A stretch of DNA of 53,380 bases, from positions 1-53,380 of the forward strand of contig DASWMP010000052.1 in the NCBI GenBank assembly GCA_036399695.1, written 5' to 3'. A program made the position numbers and the translations under genes. The notes under the pieces were generated by a model. The model did no database searches. It was not told the DNA's origin and saw only the letters and a list, made by a program, of their open reading frames with translations. Below are positions 8,501-17,214 of this stretch, piece by piece (position 1 is the first letter of the stretch; each line of letters begins with the position of its first letter). This stretch comes from DASVEE01 sp036399695 (GTDB lineage Bacteria; Acidobacteriota; Thermoanaerobaculia; Gp7-AA8).

Positions 8501-11500
8501 CGCGGCCGTGACGCCGGAGTTGCAGGACGTCAGCCTCTGCTATACGGCGGTCGACTGCAGCACGACTTCGGCGCCGGCGATCACTCCCGGAACGGCTTAC
8601 GTCTGCCCGAGCTCGACCGGCAACACCGCCAGCGGTCCGGCAGGTGCGACCGCCTACTCCTGGTCCATCACCAACGGCTCCATCCAGGGCAGCACGACGT
8701 CCCAGAGCATCAGCTTCACCGCGGGCGCGGCTGGTAACGTCGGTCTGACGCTCGCCATCACGGCGGCCAACGGCTGCCATGTGTCGAACTCCGTCAACGT
8801 ACCGGTCTCCCTGCCCACGACCCCGACGATCACCCCCGGTGGCCCGACCACCTTCTGCACCGGCGGCAGCGTACTGCTCACCTCGAGCAGCGCCACCGGC
8901 AACCAGTGGTACCTCGACGGCACGCCGATCGGCGGCGCCACCAACCAGACGTACACCGCCACGGGCACCGGTGCTTACACCGTGACGTTCTCCGAGAACG
9001 GCTGCGAAAGCGCCCAGTCCTCGGCGACGAACGTGACGGTCAACCCAGCCCCGGCCGCGCCGACCATCACGCCGGGCGGACCGACCACCTTCTGCGCCGG
9101 CGGCAGCGTCCTGCTGACGTCGAGCAGCGCCACGGGCAACCAGTGGAGCCTCAACGGCAGCCCGATCGGCGGCGCGACCAACCAGACGTACACCGCCACG
9201 GCCACCGGCAACTACACCGTCACCGTCACGACCAGCGGCTGCGCGAGCGCGCCGTCCTCCGCGACGAGCGTCACCGTCAACCCGGCCCCGGCCACGCCGA
9301 CCATCACCCCCGGCGGACCGACCACCTTCTGCACCGGCGGCAGCGTCCTGCTGACCTCGAGCAGCGCCACCGGCAACCAGTGGCTCCTCAACGGCAGCCC
9401 GATCGGCGGCGCTACCAATCAGACGTACAGCGCCACCGCGACCGGTGCCTACACCGTCGTCGTGACCGCGTCCGGCTGCGAGAGCGCCCCGTCCTCGGCG
9501 ACGAACGTCACGGTCAACCCGACGCCCGCCACGCCGATCATCACCCCCGGTGGACCGACCACCTTCTGCGCCGGCGGCAGCGTCCTGCTGACCTCGAGCA
9601 GCGCCACGGGCAACCAGTGGAGCCTCAACGGCAGCCCCATCGGTGGCGCCACGAATCAGACGTACTCCGCCACGGCCACCGGCAACTACACCGTCACCGT
9701 CACGACCAGCGGCTGCGCGAGCGCGCCGTCCTCCGCGACGAGCGTCACGGTCAACCCCGCCCCGGCCACGCCGACCATCACCCCCGGCGGACCGACGACC
9801 TTCTGCACCGGCGGCAGCGTCCTGCTGACGTCGAGCAGCGCGTCGGGTAATCAGTGGCTCCTCAACGGCAGCCCGATCGGCGGCGCCACGAACCAGACGT
9901 ACAGCGCCACCGCGACCGGTGCCTACACCGTCGTCGTCACCGCGTCCGGCTGCGACAGCGCCCCGTCGGCCGCGACGAACGTCACGGTCAACCCGACGCC
10001 CGCCACGCCGACCATCACCCCCGGCGGACCGACCACCTTCTGCGCCGGCAGCAGTGTTTTGCTGACCTCGAGCAGCGCCACGGGTAACCAGTGGCACCTC
10101 AACGGCAGCCCGATCGGCGGCGCCACGAATCAGACGTACTCCGCCACGGCTGGCGGTACGTACACCGTCGTCGTCACGACGAGCGGCTGCGCCAGCGCGC
10201 CGTCCTCCGGCACGAGCGTCACGGTCAACCCGGCTCCGGCCACGCCGACGATCACCCCCGGCGGACCGACCACGTTCTGCACCGGCGGCAGCGTCCTGCT
10301 GACGTCGAGCAGCGCCACGGGTAACCAGTGGTTCCTCAACGGCAACCCGATCGGCGGCGCCACCAACCCGACGCACAGCGCCACGGTGGGCGGTGCCTAC
10401 ACGGTCGTCGTCACCGCCTCCGGCTGCCCGAGCGCCCCGTCGTCCGCGACGAACGTCACGGTCAACCCGATCCCCGCCACCCCGACGGTCACGCCGGGTG
10501 GACCGACCACCTTCTGCACCGGCGGCAGTGTTTTGCTGACCTCGAGCAGCGCCACCGGCAACCAGTGGCACCTCAACGGCAGCCCGATCGGCGGCGCCAC
10601 GAATCAGACGTACTCCGCCACGGCCACCGGCAACTACACGGTCGTCGTCACGGCTTCCGGCTGCGCGAGCGCTCCGTCCTCCGGTACCAGCGTCACGGTC
10701 AACCCGACGCCGTCCACGCCGACGATCACGCCGCTCGGACCGACCTCCTTCTGCAACGGCGGCAGCGTCACGCTGAGCTCCAGCAGCGCTTCCGGTAACC
10801 AGTGGCGTCTCAACGGCGCGCCCATCGGCGGCGCGACGGCTCAGACGCTCGTGGTCACGGCCGCGGGCGACTACAGCGTCGTCGTCACGGCGAGCGGCTG
10901 CGCCAGCGCGCCGTCCGCCGCCACGACCGTCACGGTCAACCCGAACCCGAGCGCCACCGTCACCGCCCCGAGCAGCGTCGTGACCGGCTCCACGGGTCAC
11001 GTCGCCTCCGTCCCGAATGCGGGCGTCGGCGCCACGTACAACTGGCTCGTCGGCAACGGCACCATCACCGCCGGTGTCGGCACCTCCAGCATCACCTTCA
11101 CCGCCGGTTCCACCGGTACGCTGACGATCAACGTGACGGTCACGACCGGCGCGGGCTGCTCCGCCAACGGCAACGCCAGCGTCACGGTCACGAGCGTGCC
11201 TGTGTCGCCCGTCACCGTCACGAGCGTCACGCCGAGCACCGGCTCCTCGCTCGGCGGCACGAACGTCACGATCGCCGGTACGGGCTTCCTCGCCGGCGCC
11301 ACCGTCACGTTCGGCGGCACGGCCGCAACCAACGTCGTCGTCGTGAGCTCCACGCAGATCACCGCCAGGACCCCGGCGCATGCGGCAGGCGCGGTGGACG
11401 TCACCGTGACGAACACCAACGCCACCACCGGCACGCGCACCAACGGCTTCACCTACTTCCTGCAGAACTTCGACGCGAACGGCGACGGGATGATCGATCC

Positions 11501-12158
11501 GTCGGACATCTTCTATCTCGTCGCGTACCTCTTCACCGGCGGCCCGGCTCCGGCCGGCACGGCTGGCCCGGTGCTCTCGGGTGACGCGAACGGCGATGGT
11601 GTGGTCGATCCGGCCGACATCTTCTACGTCGTCTTCTACCTCTTCGGTGGCGGACCGGCGCCGCATGCCACGACCGGCATCGCCACGAGCTCCGTTGCCT
11701 CGCCGTTCTCCGGTGCGGTGACGCTCGGCCAGGCAGTGAATCGTGACGGCCGCTGGTTCGTCCCGGTCAGCGTGACGATGAACCCGGGCTCCTCGGCGCC
11801 GCAGGGTCTCTCGCTCAGCGTCCGCTTCAACGGTGCGACGACCGAGGCCACGATCAACCGCGGCGCCGGCCTCGATCCGGTGTTCGAGATCAGCCGCCGT
11901 AACGGCAACACGCTCTCGTATCTCGTGGCCTTCGACGCGCGCAACCCGCTCGTCCTCGGCCACTCGCGGTCGGCCGTCGTGGCCGAGGTCGAGGTGAGCG
12001 CGCCCGGAGCGGTGCGTCTCGAGCTCGATCCGATGCTCACGATGCTCGTCGACGGCACGCAGAAGGCCACGGTTGCGAATCGCACGCTGCGTCTGGACGG
12101 GACGGCCATCGCGCCGGTCCGTCCGGCCCCGCGCGACCGCACCCGCACTAACCAGTAG
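5523..12158 (+). CDS. Giant secreted multi-Ig protein with dockerin module
   Basis: A 2211-aa exported protein. The start at 5523 has AAAGGA upstream and a clear signal peptide (MKRAFLALLLALLLIPTFGSAAG). In order: a basic linker; a large globular domain from about residue 180 (WNTWGSGHPPDTVGDVGPNH), likely a beta-propeller; a carboxypeptidase-regulatory-like domain (about 618-700); a jelly-roll-like region (about 706-900); a PKD-like domain (about 1016-1098); nine Ig-like repeats of about 79 aa (about 1099-1810), each with a TFC...SGC cysteine pair; another PKD-like domain; an IPT/TIG domain (about 1898-1978); a type-I-dockerin-like pair of Ca-binding loops (DANGDGMIDPSD, DANGDGVVDPAD); and a C-terminal cohesin-like beta-sandwich. 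The likely role is adhesion or surface assembly. It is followed at 30 bp by two cohesin-like genes. Confidence 0.85.
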   Translation: MKRAFLALLLALLLIPTFGSAAGDRKSSPKKSSKPAVTSKAKSSKPANKRVTTPEAVYRAEEPALRGPRVKIEKKGPEKESEGEDDWASDNDVVSNPGPIPFGTPVELHMTRAASRRFDLRRLRHTPVERREREERELVPDPATIGERGLTPDVVRPSIAARNAPAPAPLANFVGLDWNTWGSGHPPDTVGDVGPNHYIQSVNSAVGIYQKDGTQIAAFTLDDFMSQGNFGNLCDTDNFGDPVILYDTFEDRWIISDFAFQLDGGGNVINPPGAYQCTAVSMTGDPVSGGWHFYSINTAGGLGDYPKLGVWTDGLYMSVNMFGYPSGAPYQGYRVFAFNKQQMYAGNPNAQVVVFAGSTGDFTLLPSNARLQTGTPPAGTPNYFLSSWNFLNGLSVYKFHVDWDHISLSTFTGPDVPIAATSWPNAGVANVPQLGSANTLDVLQIRAMMQNQYTNIAGVESLWNTHTVRRQNTTGFAAPRWYQVNVTGGTVNPVIPQAATWDPDAANVMHRFMPSLAVDRAGNMALGYSTSNSTTKPAIKYAGRLATDPIETFSQTEQLMFQGAGAQIGTGRWGDYAAMSLDPDGCTFWFTTEYYAVDGHDWQTRVGSFGPFPGCAPVGAGGTLQGTVTATVGGAAISGATVTLGARTTTTNGSGAYSFSNLPAGTYPELSVTAPGYIGETVTDVVITDAGTTVQDFALDAMATNACLVDTTQSDFQTGLGTNVSFTDVAGSVVLAKPSLDQQNTTLSTSGVGINITTWGGQTFTPSVSGTLTAADINLFCSGCTGTTPALTLSVRATAAGLPTGADLATATITGFNSGASAYYTGTFGTPPALSAGTTYALVIRPTANPSAGTYALTRSATNVYVGGQRVNGATSGTVWTAPLTAGQTTDAGFRTYMDSGYITSGQFVSSVKDMNPAIGLTPIWTAISWTATLPAGTSVQFQVAGSNSANGPFNFVGPDGTAATFFTTSGASLSQFYGLRYLQYKAYLATTNAAVTPELQDVSLCYTAVDCSTTSAPAITPGTAYVCPSSTGNTASGPAGATAYSWSITNGSIQGSTTSQSISFTAGAAGNVGLTLAITAANGCHVSNSVNVPVSLPTTPTITPGGPTTFCTGGSVLLTSSSATGNQWYLDGTPIGGATNQTYTATGTGAYTVTFSENGCESAQSSATNVTVNPAPAAPTITPGGPTTFCAGGSVLLTSSSATGNQWSLNGSPIGGATNQTYTATATGNYTVTVTTSGCASAPSSATSVTVNPAPATPTITPGGPTTFCTGGSVLLTSSSATGNQWLLNGSPIGGATNQTYSATATGAYTVVVTASGCESAPSSATNVTVNPTPATPIITPGGPTTFCAGGSVLLTSSSATGNQWSLNGSPIGGATNQTYSATATGNYTVTVTTSGCASAPSSATSVTVNPAPATPTITPGGPTTFCTGGSVLLTSSSASGNQWLLNGSPIGGATNQTYSATATGAYTVVVTASGCDSAPSAATNVTVNPTPATPTITPGGPTTFCAGSSVLLTSSSATGNQWHLNGSPIGGATNQTYSATAGGTYTVVVTTSGCASAPSSGTSVTVNPAPATPTITPGGPTTFCTGGSVLLTSSSATGNQWFLNGNPIGGATNPTHSATVGGAYTVVVTASGCPSAPSSATNVTVNPIPATPTVTPGGPTTFCTGGSVLLTSSSATGNQWHLNGSPIGGATNQTYSATATGNYTVVVTASGCASAPSSGTSVTVNPTPSTPTITPLGPTSFCNGGSVTLSSSSASGNQWRLNGAPIGGATAQTLVVTAAGDYSVVVTASGCASAPSAATTVTVNPNPSATVTAPSSVVTGSTGHVASVPNAGVGATYNWLVGNGTITAGVGTSSITFTAGSTGTLTINVTVTTGAGCSANGNASVTVTSVPVSPVTVTSVTPSTGSSLGGTNVTIAGTGFLAGATVTFGGTAATNVVVVSSTQITARTPAHAAGAVDVTVTNTNATTGTRTNGFTYFLQNFDANGDGMIDPSDIFYLVAYLFTGGPAPAGTAGPVLSGDANGDGVVDPADIFYVVFYLFGGGPAPHATTGIATSSVASPFSGAVTLGQAVNRDGRWFVPVSVTMNPGSSAPQGLSLSVRFNGATTEATINRGAGLDPVFEISRRNGNTLSYLVAFDARNPLVLGHSRSAVVAEVEVSAPGAVRLELDPMLTMLVDGTQKATVANRTLRLDGTAIAPVRPAPRDRTRTNQ
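8816..10950 (+). repeat. Nine intragenic Ig-like repeats, 237-240 bp each
   Basis: Nine in-frame DNA repeats of high nucleotide similarity encode GGPTTFC(T/A)GGSVLL ... GNQW.LNGSPIGGATNQT ... SGC.SAPSS domains. Alternating features (TFCT versus TFCA, NPAPATP versus NPTPATP, TTSGCAS versus TASGCES) show that much of the array grew by copying a two-domain unit of about 475 bp. The last repeat (TFCN, GAPIGGATAQ) is the most diverged. Confidence 0.9.
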
Positions 12159-12188
12159 TCAGTGAATGCAGTGAAAGTTGGATAGAGC

Positions 12189-12863
12189 ATGAAAAGAATC
12201 AGCGCAGCGTCACGGAATCTTCTGCTCGTTGCGATCGCCGGGGTGGTGTTGTTCGCCACCCCGGTGCTCGCGCAACCTCTCCCCGCGGACGTCATTACCG
12301 TCGGCACCGTCAGCGGTGAAGGCGTCGTGGCCGTCCCGGTCTACATCCGCGATACCGCCCTCACGCCGCTCGGCATCGACCAGCCGGCCGGCTCGCGCAT
12401 CCAGTCGTTCAGCATCCGCGTCTCGTACGCACCGACGACCGCCGTGCAGTCCATCTCGTTCACGCGCGCCGGCATCACCGCGCCGCTGACGCCGACCTTC
12501 GAAAGCAGTCCTTCGGTGCCGGGCTCGATCTCGCTGCTCGCCACGTTCGACGAGACGACGAACCTCATCCCCTTCACCTCCAACGCCCCGCTGCCGGGCA
12601 ACCTCGTCGGCCAGCTCCTCGTGACGCTCTCGCCGAGCGCCACGCCGGGGCAGGTCATCACGCTGACGATCGATCCGGTGCTCACGCAGCTCACCGATGA
12701 AGGCGGCACGCCGGGCACGATCGAGACGGTCGCCAACGGCCGGCTCATCCTCGTCAGCGGCGCCATCACCGTCAGCAGCGCCATCCCCACGGTGTCCACC
12801 TGGGCGCTCATCCTTCTCGCTCTTTCGATCGCTGTCTTTGCCGTAAGAATGCGACTTTCCTAA
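12189..12863 (+). CDS. Cohesin-like domain protein with IPTL-CTERM anchor
   Basis: A 224-aa exported protein. It has a signal peptide (residues 1-28, ending PVLAQ), one cohesin-like beta-sandwich (about 34-190: DVITVGTVSGEGVVAVPVYI, then PAGSRIQSFSIRVSYAP), and a C-terminal sorting signal IPTVSTWALILLALSIAVFA followed by basic RMR. The IPTL-CTERM pattern is recognised from the PEP-CTERM/exosortase-like class of surface-anchoring tails. The domain is about 60% similar by eye to the N-terminus of the next protein. Position 30 bp after a dockerin-bearing gene suggests the same operon and perhaps partner proteins. Binding is inferred, not shown. Confidence 0.8.
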   Translation: MKRISAASRNLLLVAIAGVVLFATPVLAQPLPADVITVGTVSGEGVVAVPVYIRDTALTPLGIDQPAGSRIQSFSIRVSYAPTTAVQSISFTRAGITAPLTPTFESSPSVPGSISLLATFDETTNLIPFTSNAPLPGNLVGQLLVTLSPSATPGQVITLTIDPVLTQLTDEGGTPGTIETVANGRLILVSGAITVSSAIPTVSTWALILLALSIAVFAVRMRLS

Positions 12864-12872
12864 GGAATCCCC

Positions 12873-14729
12873 ATGGCCCCCAGGTTCCGCGCCGCGAGTC
12901 TGCTCGCAGCCGTCGTTGCACTCGTCTTTCTCGTTTTTCCTCTCCCGGCCTTTGCAGCGGACGTCGTCACCGTCGGTACGGTGACGGCGTCCGGCAACAC
13001 CGTCGACGTCCCGATCTACATCCTCGACGCTTCCGGCACCCCTCTGGGCAGCGATCGTCCGGCCGGCTCGCGCATCCAGTCGCTGAGCATCAAGGTCGAC
13101 TACTCACCGTCGGCCGCCGTGCAGTCCGTGACCTTCGAGCGCGCGGGCATCACGGCCGGGCTCAATCCGACCTCCGAGTTCAAGCCGTCGAGCCCCGGCT
13201 CCACGTCGCTCCTCGTCACCTTTCAGGAGTCGACGAATCCGATTCCTTTCGCGCTCAACGCGCCGGCCCCGGGCGATCTCGTCGCCCACCTCGTCTTCAC
13301 CCTCTCGGCGTCCGCCACTCCCGGTTCGTCGATCAACCTGACGCTCGATTCCTCACTGACGCAGCTCACCGATTCCGGCGGCACCGCGGCCACGAAGGAA
13401 ACGACCACCAACGGCGAGCTCGCGCTCGTCGACGGCCGCATCGACATCCCGACGCTCTCGGTTTCGCTACTGCCGACGTCGCGCGACGTGCCCCTCGGCG
13501 GCACCGCCACGCTGACGGTCGTGCTGAGCGGCAACGCGCCCGGCGATACGGTCGTCAACCTCAGCTCCTCGAACAGCGGCGTGGCCACCGTGCCGTCCTC
13601 CGTCATCGTCAATGCCGGCACCTCGTTCGCCACGTTCGAAGTCACGGGCGTGTCGCTCGGCAACGCCACCATCACGGCGACGCTCGGCAGCTCCACGTCG
13701 CCGGCCGGCGTGACGGTGCTCGAGCCGCCGCCCGGCCCCTGCACCGTGCCCTTCGCACCGCAGCTCACCGCGCCCGCCAGCGCGGAGATCGCCGTGCCGT
13801 ACAACGTCACCTGGAACGCCGTCGCCGGAGCCACCGAGTACGTTCTCGACGAGTCGACCAGCGCCACGTTCACCACCGTCTCGTCTCAGACGCTGACCGG
13901 CACCAGTGCGTCGTTCACGCACACGACGGGCAACGTCCGTTACTACTACCGCATCCGCACGCGGCTCCGCGAAGGTGAGTGCAACGAGCTCTCGAACTAC
14001 TCGAGCGCCGTCTCCGTCCTCATCAACGCCGCGCCGGTTCCGGCGATGCGCGTCCTGGCGGTCGTCGGCTCGCTGCCGGGCGGCTTCGGCGCCTTCTTTC
14101 GCACGTCGCTGCAGCTCTACAACTCGAAGCAGACCGCCATCTCCGGCCGCATCGTCTTCCACGCCGCCAACGTTTCCGGCTCCGCGAACGACCCGTCGCT
14201 CGCGTACTCCATCGCCCCGGGTAAGACGCTGGCGTTCACCGACCTGCTGCCGGCCATGTCGCTCCCGAGCGGTATCGGCAGCGTCGATCTCGTCGCCGAC
14301 GGCAACTCCGCGCTCCCGGTGGCCCTGGCCCGCGTCTTCAACGACGCCGGCGCTGCCGGCACGAGCGGCTTCGCCGAAGACGCGCTCTCGACCGATGACG
14401 CGCTGCGGCAGGGAAGGCAGGGCGTGCTGCTCGCACCGGCCGACATCACCCGCTACCGCCTCAACATCGGCGTCCGTTCGCTCACTGAAGGCGTGGCCAT
14501 GACGATCACCGTCCGCGACAGGGACGGCGTGGTGGTGAAGACCGTCACCAAGTCCTACGGCCCGACTTTCTTCACCCAGATCGGCTCCGCCGCCATGCTC
14601 GACGGTTACGTACTCACCGGCGGCGAGACTCTCACCTTCGACATCACCAGTGGCAGCGCCTTCATCTACGGCGCCACCACCGACAACACCTCTAACGACC
14701 CCAGCGTGCAGTTCGCCCGCGCGCAGTAG
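12873..14729 (+). CDS. Secreted cohesin-like/Ig-like/Fn3-like protein
   Basis: A 618-aa exported protein starting 9 bp after the preceding stop with AAGGA before the ATG. It has a signal peptide (to about residue 29, PAFAAD); a cohesin-like domain (about 30-190) duplicated from the upstream gene; an Ig-like domain of the Big type (about 193-285, SLLPTSRDVPLGGTATLTVV); an Fn3-like domain (about 293-385, APQLTAPASAEIAVPYNVTW); and a C-terminal domain (about 393-618) starting VLAVVGSLPGGFGAFFRTSL. The last domain recurs as the broken fragment at 28750. There is no membrane anchor, unlike its neighbour, so it is likely released or held non-covalently. Confidence 0.8.
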   Translation: MAPRFRAASLLAAVVALVFLVFPLPAFAADVVTVGTVTASGNTVDVPIYILDASGTPLGSDRPAGSRIQSLSIKVDYSPSAAVQSVTFERAGITAGLNPTSEFKPSSPGSTSLLVTFQESTNPIPFALNAPAPGDLVAHLVFTLSASATPGSSINLTLDSSLTQLTDSGGTAATKETTTNGELALVDGRIDIPTLSVSLLPTSRDVPLGGTATLTVVLSGNAPGDTVVNLSSSNSGVATVPSSVIVNAGTSFATFEVTGVSLGNATITATLGSSTSPAGVTVLEPPPGPCTVPFAPQLTAPASAEIAVPYNVTWNAVAGATEYVLDESTSATFTTVSSQTLTGTSASFTHTTGNVRYYYRIRTRLREGECNELSNYSSAVSVLINAAPVPAMRVLAVVGSLPGGFGAFFRTSLQLYNSKQTAISGRIVFHAANVSGSANDPSLAYSIAPGKTLAFTDLLPAMSLPSGIGSVDLVADGNSALPVALARVFNDAGAAGTSGFAEDALSTDDALRQGRQGVLLAPADITRYRLNIGVRSLTEGVAMTITVRDRDGVVVKTVTKSYGPTFFTQIGSAAMLDGYVLTGGETLTFDITSGSAFIYGATTDNTSNDPSVQFARAQ

Positions 14730-14770
14730 GGGCGGGGTGGCCACCGCGATCTCGCTCGTGGCCGCGCAGT

Positions 14771-14874
14771 AGTGGAGGACGGACAATCCTGTCCGTCACG
14801 CGAAAAGTGGCGCGAGCACGCACCTGTTCGTGGCTGCTTCCTTGCGTGACGGACAAGATTGTCCGTCCTCCACT
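14771..14874. repeat. 31-bp inverted repeat (one mismatch)
   Basis: The arms at 14771-14801 and 14844-14874 match over 31 bp with a single mismatch. Each arm carries an inner near-palindrome, GGACAATCCTGTCC on the left and GGACAAGATTGTCC on the right. It lies 40 bp after the cohesin-like gene and can act as a transcript end, but there is no T-run. The remaining sequence to 15064 shows no gene. Confidence 0.85.
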
Positions 14875-15064
14875 TGCTGTACCGCGGACGGCCGCGGTTT
14901 CCTTAGAAAGCGTCGAGCGAGGGACCTGGGGCAGGGGCGGCACGGTCCGGATGCCACCCGCCCTTGACAGGGGGGACACTCGGCCCACTGGCCACCGGCC
15001 GCGACGCACCGTCGCCGCTCCGTCACTGACCGGCTACGGCCGCAGCGTTACCATTACGGTACCC

Positions 15065-17119
15065 ATGCTGTCCCTGATCCTTCTCCTCGCTTTTCAATCG
15101 CGCCTGCTCGATTCCGGCGGGCGTCCCATTGCCGGCGCGCAGATCTCCGTCGTTGACCAGAGCGTCACAGCGCGGACGGATGCGGAGGGGAGTTTCACGC
15201 TCGAGCCGGAGCCGCGGCTGCCTGCCACCCTCATCATCGTCGGGAGCAATGGCGAGCTGTTCCCGCCGCTGTACGTCCAGACCGCCACGAACGAGCTCCG
15301 CGTCGCGGAGGTCTATCGCGAGACCGTCAGCGTCTCGACCGGCGCCACGCCGAACATCGAGCGCACGCCGGCTTCCGCGCCGGTGCTCGTCGGCGCGCAG
15401 GAGATCGAGCAGCGGCGGCCGCAGCGCATCGCCGAGGCTATCGCCACGACGCCCGGTGTGTCGCTGCGTGGCGAAGGACCGCCGGCTGTCCCGGTCGTGC
15501 GCGGCCTCGCCGGCGGACGTACGCTGCTGCTCATCGACGACGCCCGCATCGTCGCCGAGCGGCGTGCCGGTCCATCCGCCACCTTCATCGATCCGCAGAC
15601 GCTCGCCTCCATCGAGATCGCCCGTGGTCCCGGATCCGTCGCCTACGGCTCCGACGCCCTCGGCGGCGTCGTCCATCTGCGCACGCGCGATCCGATTCCC
15701 GGCCAGCGGGACTTCCGCTACAGCGCTTCCTGCGCGTTCGGCGCCGCCAACTTCTGCTCCGCCGCGGCGGACGTGTCGTTCGACGTCTTCGGCGGCGCGC
15801 TCCTGGCGTCGCTCCATGGCCGGTCCGCGAGTGACGCCGAGGATGCGGAAGGGAACGTCATTGCGAACTCGCAGTACCGCGATCGCGGGGCGCTGCTCCG
15901 CTTCGTGCGCGACACCTCCTGGGGACGCATGCGCGCCGGCTTCATGACCAGCCTTTCGCGCGACGTCGGTGCCCCTTCCAGCGACACCGTCCTCACGATC
16001 TATCCGGACGAGCGGGCGTCGCTCCTCACCTTCGCCACCGACGTCGACGATCTGGGCCTCTGGAACCTGGCGCAGTTGCGGGCGTCGCTCGGCTCGTACT
16101 CCATCACCACGAACCGCGTCCGCACCACCGGCGTCGAAAGCGCCGCCGTGAAGGCACGCGATGCCTCGTTCCGCTTCTCCGGCGACCGCTTCGGCGGCCG
16201 GTCGCGGCTCGTCACCGGCATCGACTTCGTCAGCCGCTTCGACCTGCGGGCGTCGCCGTCTCTCGACGACGCCGACCGCTATGACGCCGGCGCCTTCGCC
16301 TCCTGGACCGGCGACCTCACGCCGCGCCTGCAGTTCGGCGCCGGCGGCCGCGTCGACGCCGTCTCCTCGCGCAGCCGCGGCTCGTACTTTGGCGACCGTT
16401 CCCGCGACGACGTAGCCGTCTCCGGCTTCGGCGCCGTCACTGCCGGCCCCTTCCGCGACGTGACGGCCACGCTGCAGATCGCCAGCGGCTACCGCGAGCC
16501 GACGCTGTCCGACCGCTACTTCCGCGGCATCAGCGGACGTGGCTTCGTCACCGGCAACCCCGACCTCGAGCCCGAGCGCAGCCGCCAGATCGACGGCGCC
16601 CTGCGCTGGAGCCGCGGCGGCAGCCGCGTGGCGCTCTACGCGTACGACTACCGCATCCGTAACCTCGTGGAGCGCTACCGCGCCGGCAACGACTTTCAGT
16701 TCCGCAACCGCGGCGAAGCGGACGTCCGCGGCCTCGAGCTGGAGACGACCAACCGGCTCATGGAGAACCTGGAGTTGCAGTTCGGCGCCGCCGTCGCCCG
16801 TGGTGAGGTCGTCGGCAGCGAAGACAACCTCGATGACATCGCCCCCCCGACGGTTCACGCATCGCTGCGCTGGGCCCTCCCGCACGCCAGCGCCTTCTTC
16901 ACCGTCTCCCACTACGCTGATGACGATCGCCCCGGCCCGGTCGAGACCGCGCGTCCCGCCTACACGGAGCTGGACATCGGCACCGGCTGGCGCCTCACGC
17001 CGCACTTTGAAGTGCGCGTGGTCGTGCGCAACGCCACCAACGAGCAGCATTTCGGTTCCGCCGACGCGGTAGCGGCCTTTGCGCCGGGCCGCAGCATCAT
17101 CATCGGGATCAACCGGTAG
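15065..17119 (+). CDS. TonB-dependent outer-membrane receptor
   Basis: A 684-aa receptor. The N-terminal hydrophobic stretch (MLSLILLLAFQS) is a short signal. A carboxypeptidase-regulatory-like domain follows (about 15-75, DSGGRPIAGAQISVVDQS), then a plug domain (about 100-205) with PQRIAEAIATTPGVSLRGEG, VVRGLAGGRTLLLIDD and IEIARGPGSVAYGSDALGGV. The rest is a 22-strand type barrel, including SGYREPTLSDRYFRGISGRG and NPDLEPERSRQIDGALRW. Substrate is unknown; the layout resembles siderophore, cobalamin and metal receptors. The start at 15065 removes an implausible 86-residue upstream extension. It is followed by heptad hairpin B. Confidence 0.9.
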   Translation: MLSLILLLAFQSRLLDSGGRPIAGAQISVVDQSVTARTDAEGSFTLEPEPRLPATLIIVGSNGELFPPLYVQTATNELRVAEVYRETVSVSTGATPNIERTPASAPVLVGAQEIEQRRPQRIAEAIATTPGVSLRGEGPPAVPVVRGLAGGRTLLLIDDARIVAERRAGPSATFIDPQTLASIEIARGPGSVAYGSDALGGVVHLRTRDPIPGQRDFRYSASCAFGAANFCSAAADVSFDVFGGALLASLHGRSASDAEDAEGNVIANSQYRDRGALLRFVRDTSWGRMRAGFMTSLSRDVGAPSSDTVLTIYPDERASLLTFATDVDDLGLWNLAQLRASLGSYSITTNRVRTTGVESAAVKARDASFRFSGDRFGGRSRLVTGIDFVSRFDLRASPSLDDADRYDAGAFASWTGDLTPRLQFGAGGRVDAVSSRSRGSYFGDRSRDDVAVSGFGAVTAGPFRDVTATLQIASGYREPTLSDRYFRGISGRGFVTGNPDLEPERSRQIDGALRWSRGGSRVALYAYDYRIRNLVERYRAGNDFQFRNRGEADVRGLELETTNRLMENLELQFGAAVARGEVVGSEDNLDDIAPPTVHASLRWALPHASAFFTVSHYADDDRPGPVETARPAYTELDIGTGWRLTPHFEVRVVVRNATNEQHFGSADAVAAFAPGRSIIIGINR

Positions 17120-17124
17120 AAACG

Positions 17125-17210
17125 CGTTGTCCGTTTTCCGTTGCCCGTGCTTCCGCCGGGAAGCACCGCGCAGCGCAGCACGGACAACGGACAACCAGCA
17201 ACGGACAACG
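17125..17210. repeat. Heptad-repeat hairpin B at a start codon
   Basis: The 5' arm (17125-17150) steps as GTTGTCC, GTTTTCC, GTTGCCC, GTGC. The 3' arm (17178-17210) steps as GCAC, GGACAAC, GGACAAC, CAGCAAC, GGACAAC, and is complementary. It ends 4 bases before the TTG start of the next gene, where an RBS would normally lie. Confidence 0.85.
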
Positions 17211-17214
17211 CCAC

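Noticed and set aside
6903..11963. A 1686-aa minus-strand frame opposite the Ig protein
   Set aside because: Arg/Gly/Ala-rich translation typical of an antisense shadow in GC-rich DNA; the sense strand has a signal peptide and recognisable domains.
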